Assembly: GCA_022984795.1 (NCBI GenBank)
Contig: JALIHJ010000052.1
Location: forward strand, 122,087 to 186,086
Origin: Fabrea salina
Taxonomy: Eukaryota; Ciliophora; Heterotrichea; Heterotrichida; Fabreidae
DNA: 64,000 nt
Direction of reading: 5' to 3'
Of this stretch, positions 7,870 to 18,686 are shown piece by piece; the first letter of the stretch is position 1; every line of letters begins with the position of its first letter. The position numbers and the translations under genes are program-made. The notes below the pieces were generated by a model, which was not told the DNA's origin, made no database searches, and saw nothing but the letters and a program-made list of their open reading frames with translations.

Positions 7870-9360
7870 TTAAAGCTTAACTTTTTTACTAGGCAAAGAA
7901 GGGTCAGGTTTTTTAGTGACTTTGTCTTCTTGTGTGATTTTTTGCATGTTTTTGAAGAACTCTGAGTTCCTAGTGAACTTAGTTTTAGTTTGTTTCTTCC
8001 TTTCAATGAGTTCTTTTTTGGCCTTTTCTTCTCTAAGCATTTTGCGGTAAGCGAACTTTTCCATTCTGGGGTCTTGGGCTGCTTTGTTGATGAGTTTAGT
8101 TATCCTTTCTTTTTTACGAGTGCGCAAAGTCTTTTTGTGGTTTCTTCTGAGTGAGTTTTTGTCTTGTTTAGTCATTTCTTCGGTAGCTTTCACAGTGGCT
8201 TCTTTGGGGTTGAAGACTTCTTTGGGAGCTTTGATAGAGTCAGTGTTCACTCCAAAAGGAAGGACTTCTTCTAGTGCTAAGGCTGGGAGGTCTGAGCTCT
8301 TGACTTCTAAGTCTTTAACTACAGGTTTGGCTACTGGGTTCAAGCTGCTGAGTAAGTCTAAGTTGTAGGATAACTTTCTGAATAAGTAGGTGGCTTCTTT
8401 TTTGGCGTGTTCTTGTTCTGTGCTTTGTGGAATGTGTAGTACTTGTTTTTTGTAGTCTTCTTCGTAGAGCTCTGCAAGGCTTTTTTTGGACTTTTCGTAG
8501 TCCATAAAGTCTTCTGCAGCTGTTTTGGCTTTGGTTTCGTTTAAGGGGATCTTGGGCCTAACGTCGTCAAAGGCCATGTCTAGAACTCTTTGTTTGATGA
8601 TTTCTTCAATTGAGTCTGTGACCTGTGGAGTTTGTGTGGTGGGTGCTGGAGTTCTGGCTAGTTCAAAGTCAAGCTTCTCATCAAGTAACGAGTTAAGTGG
8701 CCTTTGGGTTGCTGAAGTCTCTCCTTTAAGCTGCCAAGGCTTCTCTGAAACCAGTTCGTTTTCGATTCTGTCGAGTTCTTTAGGGTCAGCTAGAGTGAAC
8801 ATAGCTTCTTGTTCTTCTTCGATGTCTTTTTCCTGGGGTTGTTTGAAGAAGTCTTTGTATTTGGTTTCTGGAGTTTTAGAGTTGTCTTCTTCTGCTGACT
8901 CTGAAAAGCCTTCATCTTCTTGGTCCAATTCTGCTCCGTCCACAAACTGTTCTAGTTCGTCTATTTTCAGAAAGTCATCTTCAAGCCCAGAAGCTTCATA
9001 TGACTCCCCCTGGGACTCTTGAGACTCTTGAGGCTCTTGGGACTCTTGAGGCTCTTGAGGCTCTTGGAGTTCATCTTGGGAAAGTTCGTCTTCGCTTTCA
9101 AACAGTTCAGAGTCTTTATACTTCTCAAGTTCAGAAGATAAGCCTGGCAAAAGTTTTTGTTGTATAAGTGAAAGCTGTCCCCAGACCTGTTCATGGTGCA
9201 GGTTGTCTGTGAAAAGGAGTTGTTTGAGGTCTTTTGACAGACAAGACAAACAAGATAAGGCTTCTTCGTATATTTTGTTGTCTTGTGCAAGTAACTGTGT
9301 GGGTTCTTCAACTTCTTTTAAAAGGTTTTCAACCTGAGTTAAGTCCTCAGTTGTTTCCAT
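7870..9360 (-). CDS. MPHOSPH10: U3 snoRNP protein MPP10
   Basis: This 496-aa protein is a subunit of the U3 snoRNP/SSU processome for 18S rRNA processing in the nucleolus. It has an acidic middle region, then the family core: the LLDEKLDFELA block, EEIIKQRVLDMAFDDVRPK, the Leu-Tyr-Glu-x-x-Tyr helix, and DLEVKSSDLPALALEEVLPFG with APKEVFNP. A basic C-terminal RRNHKKTLRTRKKER region follows. The start is taken at the ATG (9358-9360) that lies 10 bp after the stop of the upstream spliced gene; an ATG further upstream in the same frame would fall inside that gene's last exon. Confidence 0.93.
   Translation of the reverse strand: METTEDLTQVENLLKEVEEPTQLLAQDNKIYEEALSCLSCLSKDLKQLLFTDNLHHEQVWGQLSLIQQKLLPGLSSELEKYKDSELFESEDELSQDELQEPQEPQESQEPQESQESQGESYEASGLEDDFLKIDELEQFVDGAELDQEDEGFSESAEEDNSKTPETKYKDFFKQPQEKDIEEEQEAMFTLADPKELDRIENELVSEKPWQLKGETSATQRPLNSLLDEKLDFELARTPAPTTQTPQVTDSIEEIIKQRVLDMAFDDVRPKIPLNETKAKTAAEDFMDYEKSKKSLAELYEEDYKKQVLHIPQSTEQEHAKKEATYLFRKLSYNLDLLSSLNPVAKPVVKDLEVKSSDLPALALEEVLPFGVNTDSIKAPKEVFNPKEATVKATEEMTKQDKNSLRRNHKKTLRTRKKERITKLINKAAQDPRMEKFAYRKMLREEKAKKELIERKKQTKTKFTRNSEFFKNMQKITQEDKVTKKPDPSLPSKKVKL
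9005..9065 (-). repeat. 9-bp tandem repeat in the MPP10 gene
   Basis: Reiterated CAAGAGCCT/CAAGAGTCC units encode an acidic Q-E-P/Q-E-S run in the disordered part of MPP10. Copy number is probably variable between strains. Confidence 0.7.
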
Positions 9361-9370
9361 TATTACTAAA

Positions 9371-10978
9371 TTACCGAATTGAAGGGCAAAAGCCACAGTG
9401 AGGTTGTGCGTCGATCCTCTTGGAGCATCCAATATGCACGTCATGTCCGCATTGGCCTGTTTCAACGTCTGGCGACCCTACCCTAAGTAACACTTACAGT
9501 CTTTTGCAGGACTTGCATACTTTTTTGCCTCCATTGTCTCCTAGAATAGACATTTCAGATCCAGTTTGCTGAGTTGAAGGTCCAGGTTTCTTACCTCTGA
9601 AAGTGAAAGGATCTGACTTCTTGGCGTTGTGCTCAGCTGCGTGGAGTTCTGAGTCTTGCAAGGTATCAAAAGTAGTGTTGTCTTCTTGGATCTTTTTGGG
9701 TTTTTTGGGGGAGTCCAGCACAATCTTTTTCCCAGGGTTGATTCCAGGGGCAACTTTTGCGCTTTTTTGGTGTTGGTAGTTCTTATAAAGTAAGGCTTCA
9801 TAGTAAAAGACTCCAAAAGTAAAGCACACGAAAGACATCAAGCTAAAAGTAATTCCGTGCTCTGCACAAAATTCAATGTCATCGTCCCCAGCGTAAACTT
9901 TGCAGTCAGCTGCGTAACTAGCTTTAGACAGTAAAAACCAGGATACAATAGCTGAAAGGTGGCAAACTACGTAGAAAATTGGCCATGAAAAGTTCAAAAA
10001 TACAAAACCGTAGTTTTTCATCCTGAAAAGGTTAACTACTCCTTCAAGCCACTTAATGAAGAAAAACAGCGAAATAACTAGTAGAGACAAGTAAGTTTTA
10101 GCAGCATCCCAAATCTTGCCCATGGCTTCGCAGTCTCGGTAGTCAGAAGAAGAGTCTTCGTTACCCCTGCAGCTTGGTTCAGAGTAGCAAACGTAGTCTG
10201 CAGAGCGCCCTTTGTAGTCTTTAAACATCATAAGGTCCCCTCTGTACTCCCCAGCTTCTTCAAAGCTCAGCCAGTCCTTGGTGGAGCTGATAAGTATGCA
10301 AAGTGCTCCTAAGATTATCAAAGGAATTACATTGTATAAGTACTTTCTAAGGTCCAGACCTAGGTAATTCTCTTTGATTAGGTCTGTTTCGCAGTTCTTC
10401 AAGTAGAAAGTAAACATTATAGCAACCAAAACTGATATAACTCCAACTAAAATCATAAGTAAGGCTCCCACTTCTCCACAAACGTCTTTGTCAAGGTTGC
10501 ATGCCGAACCGAACTTCACCTTGTTAGCTCCTATGAAAGAAGCAATTTCGATCAACTTAAATAAAGGCAAAGAGTAAAGAAGGAACCTCATGTAGTTCTT
10601 CGAGAAAGGAGTTTCGGCCAACTTTATAGTAACCATCCTTTCTATTAAAAGTAAGCTCCAAGCCAAGGAACATATTTCCAAGGCAAATACCAGCCAGCGG
10701 CTGTTATCAAGGGAAGTGAACTTATTGCAATCATCTGAGTCTGGATCTGCTTCGCAGGTGTAGGCCCTTATGCAAGAGTAAGTTGAGTGGGAAAAGGAAG
10801 CTGGGCAACTGCCACAGTCGAATAATCCGTGAACTAGCTCATCGTCGCCTACTCTTGCTGCTGTCCAGTTGGGAACTACAATTGCTATAATGTTCAGAAA
10901 CACACTTACGGTCAGGAGCAGTAAGCTCGTCCAGAATATTGAATTTTGAATTGTTTTACCAGAACACAAAGATGCCAT
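9371..10978 (-). CDS. Claudin/PMP22-like multi-TM protein with C-terminal RING-like zinc finger
   Basis: The coding sequence is complement(9371-9482, 9498-10978), 530 aa. It has two four-helix blocks. The first extracellular loop carries a W...GLF-C-x-x-C signature (NWTAARV...GLFDCGSC) like claudin/PMP22 proteins, and the second block starts near residue 210. The unspliced frame would stop at KVCKSCKRL. Removing the 15-nt intron extends the cytosolic tail by about 37 residues that complete a C-x2-C ... C-x2-H ... H-x3-C ... H-C-x2-C zinc-binding pattern, like a RING or treble clef. A membrane-anchored E3 ligase is possible. The stop is 10 bp from the MPP10 ATG. Confidence 0.7.
9483..9497 (-). 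other. 15-nt intron, phase 2
   Basis: GTAAGTGTTACTTAG, with A at position 10. Splicing restores the zinc-finger tail of the claudin-like gene. Confidence 0.85.
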
Positions 10979-11047
10979 TAAATTTTATGGAATGATTTTT
11001 TCACCTGATTTAAGTTAATTTTCAGTAAAATTATATAGGGGCATAAT

Positions 11048-13573
11048 ATGAGTCAAAGCAGTCACTCTAAAGTAAAAAAGCACACTCTAAAAACCAGTGA
11101 AAAACAAACACCCAAATTGTCCCCTTTCAGTGTAAGTTTTGAGTCTTTAGGATCCCGTAAAAGTCTTCAGATTGACACTTACACTATTGAAAAAGAGCAC
11201 GAATCGCCTTTAGTGTTTAAAAAGCTCAACTTGTCACAGAGTGACAACGAACAAAACCTCTACAACTCTCTTTTAGGAGCTTTAAACCAAAGCTTTGACG
11301 TTCTGAGTGGAAAGGTGTTCCACAGTAAGTCTGAAGGCAACCTAGACCTTTCTAAAAAAGTTTCAGTTAAACCCAGGCTTAAAAAGGCCCTCCAAGAAAA
11401 AATCGAAGTTAAGTTTGACACTGAAAAAGACTACTTAAGCCTTTGGATCGACTTTAAACAGAAACTAGTGAGTAAGTCTAGGTGTTTTGAGTCCAAAAAC
11501 CTCATAATTGACTTGAAAAACAAAACCAAAGCTTGGATTCACCTTAAAAACTACAGAAAACACCCTAGAAACCCCACAGGAGTAGTTTCTAGTAAAATTG
11601 AAAACTTCATAAAGTCAACTATCCAAGCTAAACAACACAGAGTAAAAAAACTCATAACTAACAACATTGAAGTCCCAAGCGTAAAAACCCTTTACCACAA
11701 GGACTACATCCACACCGAAGACATGCTGGTTGAGCTTTTTTTGATTCTTTGGAATAAGAACCCAAAAGCCCTTTCCTGCAAAAGACTAAGTGTAGTTGCC
11801 CAGTCTGATTTAATTATACCTTCGCTTTACCACACACAAAACCCTTTACAAAAACTTAACTTGTATGAAGAACTAGTGGGTTCTTTGCTTGTTTCAAGGC
11901 GGTTTGACTTAGCAGAGACTTACGTTAATAAAGGACTTAACTTGTTTGAGGACTCAGAAACTCTAAAGGTGTGGCAGTGCTGGTTGAAAGTAGTTAACTG
12001 TAAGTTTAGTGAAGCCTATTACGCTTTGAAGAACCTAAAAAGCACCAGTAAGGTGTGCAAGTTGTGTTTAGTTTATAGCTTTTTGAACTCTTGTTGGTAC
12101 AACAAAACCAAAAGAAGCATTGCTTACGCTAAAGAAGTTCTGCCTACAGACTGGAGTAACTTAGTAGTTGGGGATATTTTACTGTCTATGAAGAAACCTG
12201 AAGGTACTAGTTTGCTCAGTAGTTTGCGTGGAAGTAACCAAGTTAGGTTTTTAGCAGCTTACAGACTGTTTAACTACTACTATAAAGCTGGAAAGTACAG
12301 TGCAAGTGCTAAGGTAGTTGAAGAAGCTTTAGGGAGTTACATGCCCGAAGATTGGCAACTAGTTTTAAAAGGGTCTTACTTCAAAGCTTGTGCTAAACTA
12401 GGTCTGAACTTCCAAACCCACCAAAACGAACTTTACTTAAAGTACACAGTTGCAAAATTATCTTTGAAGCACCAACTTGAAGTCCCTGCAACTTTAGTTA
12501 GTGAGTACCTGGACACTGTAATCCTGAGTCTGAAAAAACTAAACCTAGACTTTTACTTGTCTGACCTGTACTACTGGAAGTTTGAACTGTTTTCCCAAGA
12601 AGCACTTATCAACTTAGCACTTATCCAAAGAACACTAGCTGCAAAGCATCTTTTTAGCTCAAACAAACTCAAAACTCTTAAAAGCTTTTCTCAAAAAGCC
12701 GAGGACTGCAAAAACTTAGTTTTAAACATCTACGAAGAAGCTCAGAAAAGCAACTTAAACAAGTGCTTTGAGATCCAGGCTCAAATAAAAGAGCTAGACA
12801 AGTTCTTAGCAACTTCAATCAAAGTGATTCTGTCAATAAGACTGCAAAGCTTCGGTCCCAACTCAAGAGTTTCTAAGTACCTAAAAGAGAACTCCCACAG
12901 AAACGAGTCCCACTTCGCACTATGGTTAAGAGCCTACAACTTAAACAAGCAAAAACCCAAAAAGTTCAAAGTACTCCAAGCACAGAAATCCATCGACCAA
13001 AGAGACAAAAATCACCCCTTATACGTTTTGAAGCGACTTAAAAGACACAAGCAGCTTCTTGAAGACATCTCTGAGTGCTGTATTTCATTGCCCCAGTGCA
13101 CATTGTGGGCTCTTGCTGGAAAAGGCTATGGGTACCTAACACAGGAAGACTCCTACGTAATAATGGCAGCTAAGTCTTTCCAAATAACCAACTTTAAAAA
13201 GTCGATTAGTATACTGGCTGAAGCTGTAAACCAAAACAACCCCCACCCACTGTTTTACTACTACTTAGCTAAGTACTACTTAACTGCCATAAAGCACTTT
13301 AAAGAGATCTCAAACTCCCAGTACCAAGAGGTGCTATTTTACTTAAGTTGTTTTGAAATGAGAGAAGGCATAGACAGGCTGTTTGAGCTGAAAGCACTGT
13401 ACTACAACAGTGAGTTGGCTTTTATGAAGAAAAACGCAAGGTAAGGGTTACTTAGGGACGCTTTAGAATTCTACGAACAAGCTGAAAAAGTAGCTTCTGA
13501 AATTAAGTCTAACTTCTTAACTAGTCACAAAAGGTTACTTAGAAAAGACCTGATTCTTAAGAACCTAACTTAA
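11048..13573 (+). CDS. Helical-repeat (TPR-like) protein, unknown
   Basis: The coding sequence is join(11048-13440, 13456-13573), 836 aa. After a disordered 160-residue basic N terminus the protein is a run of helical hairpins. TPR-like pairs are visible, e.g. SRRFDLAETYVNKGLNLF, AGKYSASAKVVEEAL and the C-terminal RDALEFYEQAEKVASE, which is completed only by splicing. No family is recognised. It diverges from the claudin-like gene by 69 bp and its TAA is 4 bp from the convergent IBTK-like stop. Confidence 0.7.
13441..13455 (+). other. 15-nt intron, phase 2
   Basis: GTAAGGGTTACTTAG, A at position 10. Without removal the frame would stop at the TAA formed at the exon border. Confidence 0.85.
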
Positions 13574-13577
13574 GAAA

Positions 13578-15533
13578 TTAGTTACTTTGCATACTTTCCA
13601 TCTTAGCAATCAAAACAAGGGCTTCTTCAACTTCTTTGTCGTCAAGTTCAGTTTCTTGGATCCTTTGGAAGTTTTCGTGCTGAGCTTGTTCAGAAACCCA
13701 AGCACTGACTCTGACAGGGTTAGACTTTTCGTTTTTTTGTTGGGTTTCAAAGCTAACAGTTGCAGGCAACACATCTCCCCAGGGCTTAGCCTTGGAAGCT
13801 GGAGGTGGAATGTAGTTTTGGAGAGGGTAAGGGTCTGCATCGGTGTTGGCTCTTTCTCTAGCAGGTTCGTGTTTGGGGAAGTGACTTTGGAGTTTAGGAG
13901 TTTCTTCTAAGTTAGAGAGTGCCCTTGTTTTCTTTTTCTTTTTTTTCTTTTTAGGTTTGGTGGAAGTCTCTGTCTTTGGCAGGGGAATCTCTATGGGGTC
14001 TAGTTGGCCTTTGCCTATGAGGTTCTGAATTGGGTCTAACAACTCCGAGTTGATTGCTAAGAAGTGGTCTATGTTTTGGGGAGTTAAAAAGATCTTTAAG
14101 TTTTTGGATATGAATTCTTCACAGGCTTGCTTAAGTACTTGGCAGTTCAGCATGTCAGCAGCGTTTAGTAAGTCAGGAGCTGAGTGTATGTTAATTAGTT
14201 GACTCAGAGTGTGTTCTGAAATCTCCAAGAGCGAAGGTATTCTTGTAGGAAGTTGCAAGTTAGGTTTGGAGGTACTTACTATTGCCATAGAGTGGTGGTG
14301 GTAAACACTGGCTTTTTTAACACCTGCTATTAAAGGGCACAACTTAGGACCTTCTTCTTCTAAAAAGTAAAGGTCTCCTCTCTCAGTAACTGCGCAAGAC
14401 TTTTCTCCGCTCGAAGCATAACAGACTCTTTCCATGAGGTGCTGCATCTTGTAGTGGCTCCTCAAAGTAAACTTGATCTTTGAAGGCGCAAAAAATAACT
14501 GCCCTGCTGCAGTCACAGCGTAAATGCCTGTGGAACTAGCGCTTAAGCAGCTTAGGTCTTTGATTATTGCTGGAATGTGGAGTTGGATGTGGTTTTTCGT
14601 CCCAGGAGTCACTAGTAAGGAGTTGTTAGTTCCTATGCAAGTAGTGTCTTCGCCCATAGCTAAGTGAGTGATGTAGTCATCGCTAGAGATACCTGTTATA
14701 TCAAAAAGCGTAAAATCTTTGATATTCGACTTGAAAAGGCCTTTGTAGCACTGCGAAGAAAAGGTGTCTCCCCATATGTATAGTCTTCCATAATTACTCA
14801 GACTCCCTGAGTGGTTTTTACCAGCTGCTACTTTGGTGATGAGTACTTTTTTCAGATAAGAAACTTGCAAAGGCTTAGCTGAGTACTTAATTCCTTCTAG
14901 TCCTAATTGGCCATGGGAGTTATCTCCCCAGGCGAATACATCCCCTGCTTCTGTTAACTAAGTAGGACTTACACACAAAGAATGAAGTTCCCCTGCAGCT
15001 ACACTGGTAACTCTAGGCAACTCAACAGGGAAGGGAGTAATTGTTACTCCTTCTCTGCCCAAAACTCCTTTTATTCCTGAACCAAACCCGTAAACTTTTC
15101 CTTGGTCAGTCACACAAAGAGTGTGGTACTTGTTAGTAGCCAACTCAGAAATGTTTCTGTTTACAACTTACTCTTCAGGTTCGTAGAGGGAAGTAAATTC
15201 TACCTTGCGCGGTAGGTTTTGCTTCTCTTTAGAGTAGCCTAGTTGGAAGTCAGGCCCCACTCCCCAACTGAAGAGGCTGCCAAAGTTCCCTTCAGACAAA
15301 GGCAGTAAGTCACAAGGCCGCTGTCCTGAGTTGTCTTGAGCTGCAAGCATATCAGTGGGGTAAGGAGCTTTTTTAAGAATCCCCAGCATTGCAGAAAGGT
15401 TTCTGAACTGGCATGCGTAGTGCAAAGCGTTCCAGCCTCTAATAGGGTTCTTCAAGGTTGCAGCTTTTTGGTCAAAAACCTGAGAAAAGTCTCCTGTTTC
15501 CAAAGACTTCAGCAGATGGTAGTCTTCTGACAT
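13578..15533 (-). CDS. Ankyrin-RCC1 protein, IBTK-like
   Basis: The coding sequence is complement(13578-14957, 14973-15156, 15172-15533), 641 aa. An N-terminal ankyrin segment (GWNALHYACQFRNL..., about 20-85) leads into RCC1 repeats (about 88-390), with VYGFGSGIKGVLG and FAWGDNSHGQLG visible after splicing. A helical stretch near 400-470 looks like the end of a BTB/BACK domain, then a lysine run and a tail with AKPWGDVL. ANK-RCC1-BTB order and a PWG-containing tail are typical of IBTK, a CUL3 adaptor. The BTB part is degenerate, so the function is inferred. Two 15-nt introns are needed. Confidence 0.7.
14958..14972 (-). other. 15-nt intron, phase 0
   Basis: GTAAGTCCTACTTAG, A at position 10. 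It joins HSLC to LTEAGDVFAWG within an RCC1 repeat. Confidence 0.85.
15157..15171 (-). other. 15-nt intron, phase 2, CAG acceptor
   Basis: GTAAGTTGTAAACAG, A at position 10. It is the only one of the nine with a CAG rather than a TAG end. Confidence 0.8.
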
Positions 15534-15690
15534 CTACTTAAAGTTATTTATCCAAAGAGCTCAGGCTTATTAATTCTAGACTTAAATTTACACACAGAAA
15601 CTCCTAATTTACAACAACTTATTCATTTTAATTTTACCTAACTTACTGATATTTTTGAATACTATACTGCTGCCAATACTTAGTTATTTC

Positions 15691-16812
15691 ATGGTAAAAA
15701 CAAGAAACTCTTCAAAGCAAATCTCGCCTAATTCAGAAGACGGCTCAACTGCTTCAAACGACTCCAAAAGCGACTACCTTTACCCATACCCAAGTCCTGG
15801 TAGCCAGCCTAGCGAAGCCTGCAAATTCGAACAATCTAGAAAACCCAAAGCCAGTTCAAAGTTCAAGCAAAACAACGAACTGTTATCCAAAACCATTAAA
15901 ACTCTAAAAGAAGATATGGAAACCTCCTCAGACATGCTTTCATTTTTGTCAAGTTCCAAACCTAGCAACTGTAAAGACTTAAGTTATGCAAAGTTCAGCT
16001 GTTCTATCTGTGGAAGCGTCTACGAACAAGACAGCAAACTACCTGTATGCTTGCCCTGCGGACATTCTTTATGCAGAGAATGTTCTATTTCTAACAAAAC
16101 TAGTCCTCTCAAAGGAAAGTGTCCCTTTGACGGAAAAGAGTACTACTACATCATAGACAAAATGCCTGTTAACTTTGCCATTCTCGAAGGACTTAGAGAA
16201 GGAAAAGGCATTTTATGTCAAGAACACCAACTTACCATTGTGGGGTTTTGCAAAGACCACTGCGAACTCCTGTGTGGAAAGTGTATATTTTTGCATAAAG
16301 ACCATCAGATAATAGACATTGAAAGTTCCGAAGCTGAAGAAGTAGCCTCCCAGGTTTACACTAAACTTTCAGAAAACCAAAGCTTAACTGAGACTGAACT
16401 CACTAGGTGGAACCAAAACTTCCAAAAGGTTCTTAAGCAAGTCCACACTATAAGAACAGCTGTTTTTGACCACGTCCACAAATTCAGAGAAGCAGAAAAA
16501 AGCTTAATTGAAAAGCTAAGAACTGCTACTAACAAAGCAGTTGACAAAATAATGGAGTATCTTAAGTTGGTGCCCCCTGAACTCTACTCAACCTTTGAAA
16601 GTGTGTCTGAGGCTTTGAACCAAAACAAAGGCAACTACTTAAAGATCCTCCAAGAAATGAGGGACATGAGTTCTACACAGCAACTAAACATTCAAGTTCC
16701 TGAACTAAGACTCCCCAGAATAAAGTCCCTTTCTTACTTAAAAGAGCTCATCAGAGGTCTCCAAAGTATCATTGACTACGAACAAGTTATACTTGACTGT
16801 GGTAACTTCTAA
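15691..16812 (+). CDS. RING/B-box (TRIM-like) protein
   Basis: This 373-aa protein has a Ser-rich N terminus and then a RING finger from residue about 103: C-S-I-C, LPCGHSLCRECS, then a late C-P-F. A B-box-like zinc site (CQEH...FCKDHCELLCGKC..HKDH, about 176-212) and a long coiled coil (about 215-330) follow. RING/B-box/coiled-coil order is that of TRIM-type ubiquitin E3 ligases. The chosen ATG is the first in the frame. It is 157 bp from the divergent IBTK-like gene. Confidence 0.85.
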   Translation: MVKTRNSSKQISPNSEDGSTASNDSKSDYLYPYPSPGSQPSEACKFEQSRKPKASSKFKQNNELLSKTIKTLKEDMETSSDMLSFLSSSKPSNCKDLSYAKFSCSICGSVYEQDSKLPVCLPCGHSLCRECSISNKTSPLKGKCPFDGKEYYYIIDKMPVNFAILEGLREGKGILCQEHQLTIVGFCKDHCELLCGKCIFLHKDHQIIDIESSEAEEVASQVYTKLSENQSLTETELTRWNQNFQKVLKQVHTIRTAVFDHVHKFREAEKSLIEKLRTATNKAVDKIMEYLKLVPPELYSTFESVSEALNQNKGNYLKILQEMRDMSSTQQLNIQVPELRLPRIKSLSYLKELIRGLQSIIDYEQVILDCGNF

Positions 16813-16830
16813 GTAATACTTAAGTAAAAA

Positions 16831-16902
16831 GGGCTGTTCCGGGAATCGAACCCGGGACCTCTTCCACCCTAAGGAAGAATCATACCACTAGACCAAACAG
16901 CC
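16831..16902 (-). tRNA. tRNA-Pro (anticodon AGG)
   Basis: This 72-nt cloverleaf has a 7-bp acceptor stem (GGCTGTT/AACAGCC). The anticodon stem is CTTCC/GGAAG around the loop TTAGGGT, with the anticodon at 16868-16870. The T arm is CCGGG-TTCGAAT-CCCGG. A run of five T follows the 3' end on the coding strand as an RNA polymerase III terminator. No intron. It sits between the RING and beta-helix genes. Confidence 0.95.
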
Positions 16903-16944
16903 ATGCCTGCCTCTCTCTTTTATTTATCTCATTTAAACATTAAA

Positions 16945-18672
16945 TTACAGCACTGTGCAGGTTTCTTTGCAGTGGGGCTTTCTGTCTTCTATTTCAATAT
17001 TGAAAGGAGCTTTTTTTCTGTGGTTGTTTTTGATGTGGACTAGTTTTTTGGTTTGGTCGTCCATAGAAAGGTCGCCTTTGTAGTTGGACTCAAACTTGCA
17101 GTCTTTGACTTGGCACTTAGCTTTAGAAACTATCATTCCGAACAAAGAATTCTTAGTTACTTGGCACCCAGTTAAGTTAACTTGCACATGAGTGCTAAGC
17201 ATTTCTAGTATGTAAACTCCGTTTCCAATGTTTTCGTTCATTTTAACTTTGTGGAGACTCACTTCACCCAGTGAAAGGTTAATGATGTTTAGGGCGTTTT
17301 CAAAGTTGTGGTGCAAGTTGGAGTTTGAAATACTTATGAGTCTGTAAAGTTTTTCTTTGCTGCCTCCTATAAGTACACCTCCTAAGGTGTTTTTCCAGCA
17401 CTCCAAACCACTTATCTCAGCTGATACGTCGTAAAGGTACATTCCGTACCCTTTCAAAGACTCTGAAGTTTTGTTTTGGACTATTCTAATGGAGTGATTT
17501 GTTTCTATGTTAACTTTTTGAAGCCAGCAGTTTGACTTCTGGTTGTTTCTAAATTCGTTTCCTTCTATAAAGCAACTTTTTAAGTTAAGGTGAACTACTG
17601 ATAAACCCTTTTTGTTGTTGTTTAGGAAAAAGCAGTAGTGCAGGTTGAGTGCTGCAGAGTAGGTTGTTATGTGTTCACTCCACACATAAACACCGTAACC
17701 TTTAGCTGACTTAAACTTGCACCTTTTAAAAGTAATGCTTTTAGGAAGTGAGTTGTGTTCAGAAACTAGTCTAATATCTACGCAGTTCTTTAAAGGCCTT
17801 GAAATCTTTGAGTCACTGCAAATAAGCTTTTGAGGGTTAACTAGAGTCAAAGCAGTTCCTTTTGAGTCTAGAATTTGTGTTCTTTCAATGTCAACTGAGG
17901 AGTTAACACCCCCTCTGATAGCTTCGTAAAAAAAAGAAATGTTGCAAGACTTAAGTAGAAGATGACTGTTGTAGTTAACTTGCTGAGGAGTGCAGAACTT
18001 ACTGAAGGCGTGTCCATTTAACCAGAAACAAACGTCTTCTATTTCATGCCACACCGTAGCTTCAAAAGCTATTTTGGACATTGTGTTTTCACTCCTGAGC
18101 GTGCAGTCACTAACTTCTAGCAAGTCGTTGGGACCTTCTAGCACAAATAAAGCAAAAGGCCCTTTAGAATTAAGTTTGTCTACTCTGTAAACTAGTTCTA
18201 CCTCGCAAATCTGTACTTTTTGTCTTTGTGGGTTTTGGTTTAAGTTAACCGTTATAGACCCGTTTCTGATTTCAAGCACACTTCCAGGAGAGCCTCTGAT
18301 AGTTAAGGGTTTGTTTAAGCACAGGTATGGGAGCACTATGTGTTGGGAGGGAAGTTGTATAGTTTGGCAGCTGCTAGCATTGCTAATAACATCCAGCAAC
18401 TCAGTGAACTCTTCACTGCTTGAAGAACTGTAACTTACTTCTTGTTGCAAGTTGAACCAAAACTCCTGCATGTTGTTAATAGCAGATATCGAAGGGGACA
18501 GGGGCTTTGAGACAAAAGAACTCTCAGATGACTGGTTCAAGTAGGGCGACTTCATCTGTGAGTGAGCTTTGCTTTTCCTTTTAAGGTTGTTTGGGTTGAC
18601 AGAAAAAGTGTTCTTTTTCACCTTCTTTTCAATGTTGCTCACAGGACTTTTTACATTTTTGAGTCCAGACAT
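16945..18672 (-). CDS. Parallel beta-helix repeat protein
   Basis: This 575-aa protein has a disordered N-terminal 80 residues. From about residue 110 it has repeating short beta strands with Asn-rich turns (LHYCFFLNNN, CFIEGNEFRNN, SNSNLHHNFENALNI, GCQVTKNSLFGM) typical of right-handed beta helices (PbH1 repeats), as in FBXO11/SHCBP1-type proteins. No F-box was seen. The start is the ATG in CATAAATATG, 14 bp after the stop of the upstream giant gene; an in-frame alternative codon upstream would overlap that gene. Confidence 0.7.
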   Translation of the reverse strand: MSGLKNVKSPVSNIEKKVKKNTFSVNPNNLKRKSKAHSQMKSPYLNQSSESSFVSKPLSPSISAINNMQEFWFNLQQEVSYSSSSSEEFTELLDVISNASSCQTIQLPSQHIVLPYLCLNKPLTIRGSPGSVLEIRNGSITVNLNQNPQRQKVQICEVELVYRVDKLNSKGPFALFVLEGPNDLLEVSDCTLRSENTMSKIAFEATVWHEIEDVCFWLNGHAFSKFCTPQQVNYNSHLLLKSCNISFFYEAIRGGVNSSVDIERTQILDSKGTALTLVNPQKLICSDSKISRPLKNCVDIRLVSEHNSLPKSITFKRCKFKSAKGYGVYVWSEHITTYSAALNLHYCFFLNNNKKGLSVVHLNLKSCFIEGNEFRNNQKSNCWLQKVNIETNHSIRIVQNKTSESLKGYGMYLYDVSAEISGLECWKNTLGGVLIGGSKEKLYRLISISNSNLHHNFENALNIINLSLGEVSLHKVKMNENIGNGVYILEMLSTHVQVNLTGCQVTKNSLFGMIVSKAKCQVKDCKFESNYKGDLSMDDQTKKLVHIKNNHRKKAPFNIEIEDRKPHCKETCTVL

Positions 18673-18686
18673 ATTTATGCTTAAAG

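Noticed and set aside
9374-9482. GC-richer 110-bp segment between two genes, first considered as a structured non-coding RNA
   Set aside because: After removing the 15-nt intron at 9483-9497 it reads in frame as the cysteine/histidine-rich last exon of the claudin-like gene.
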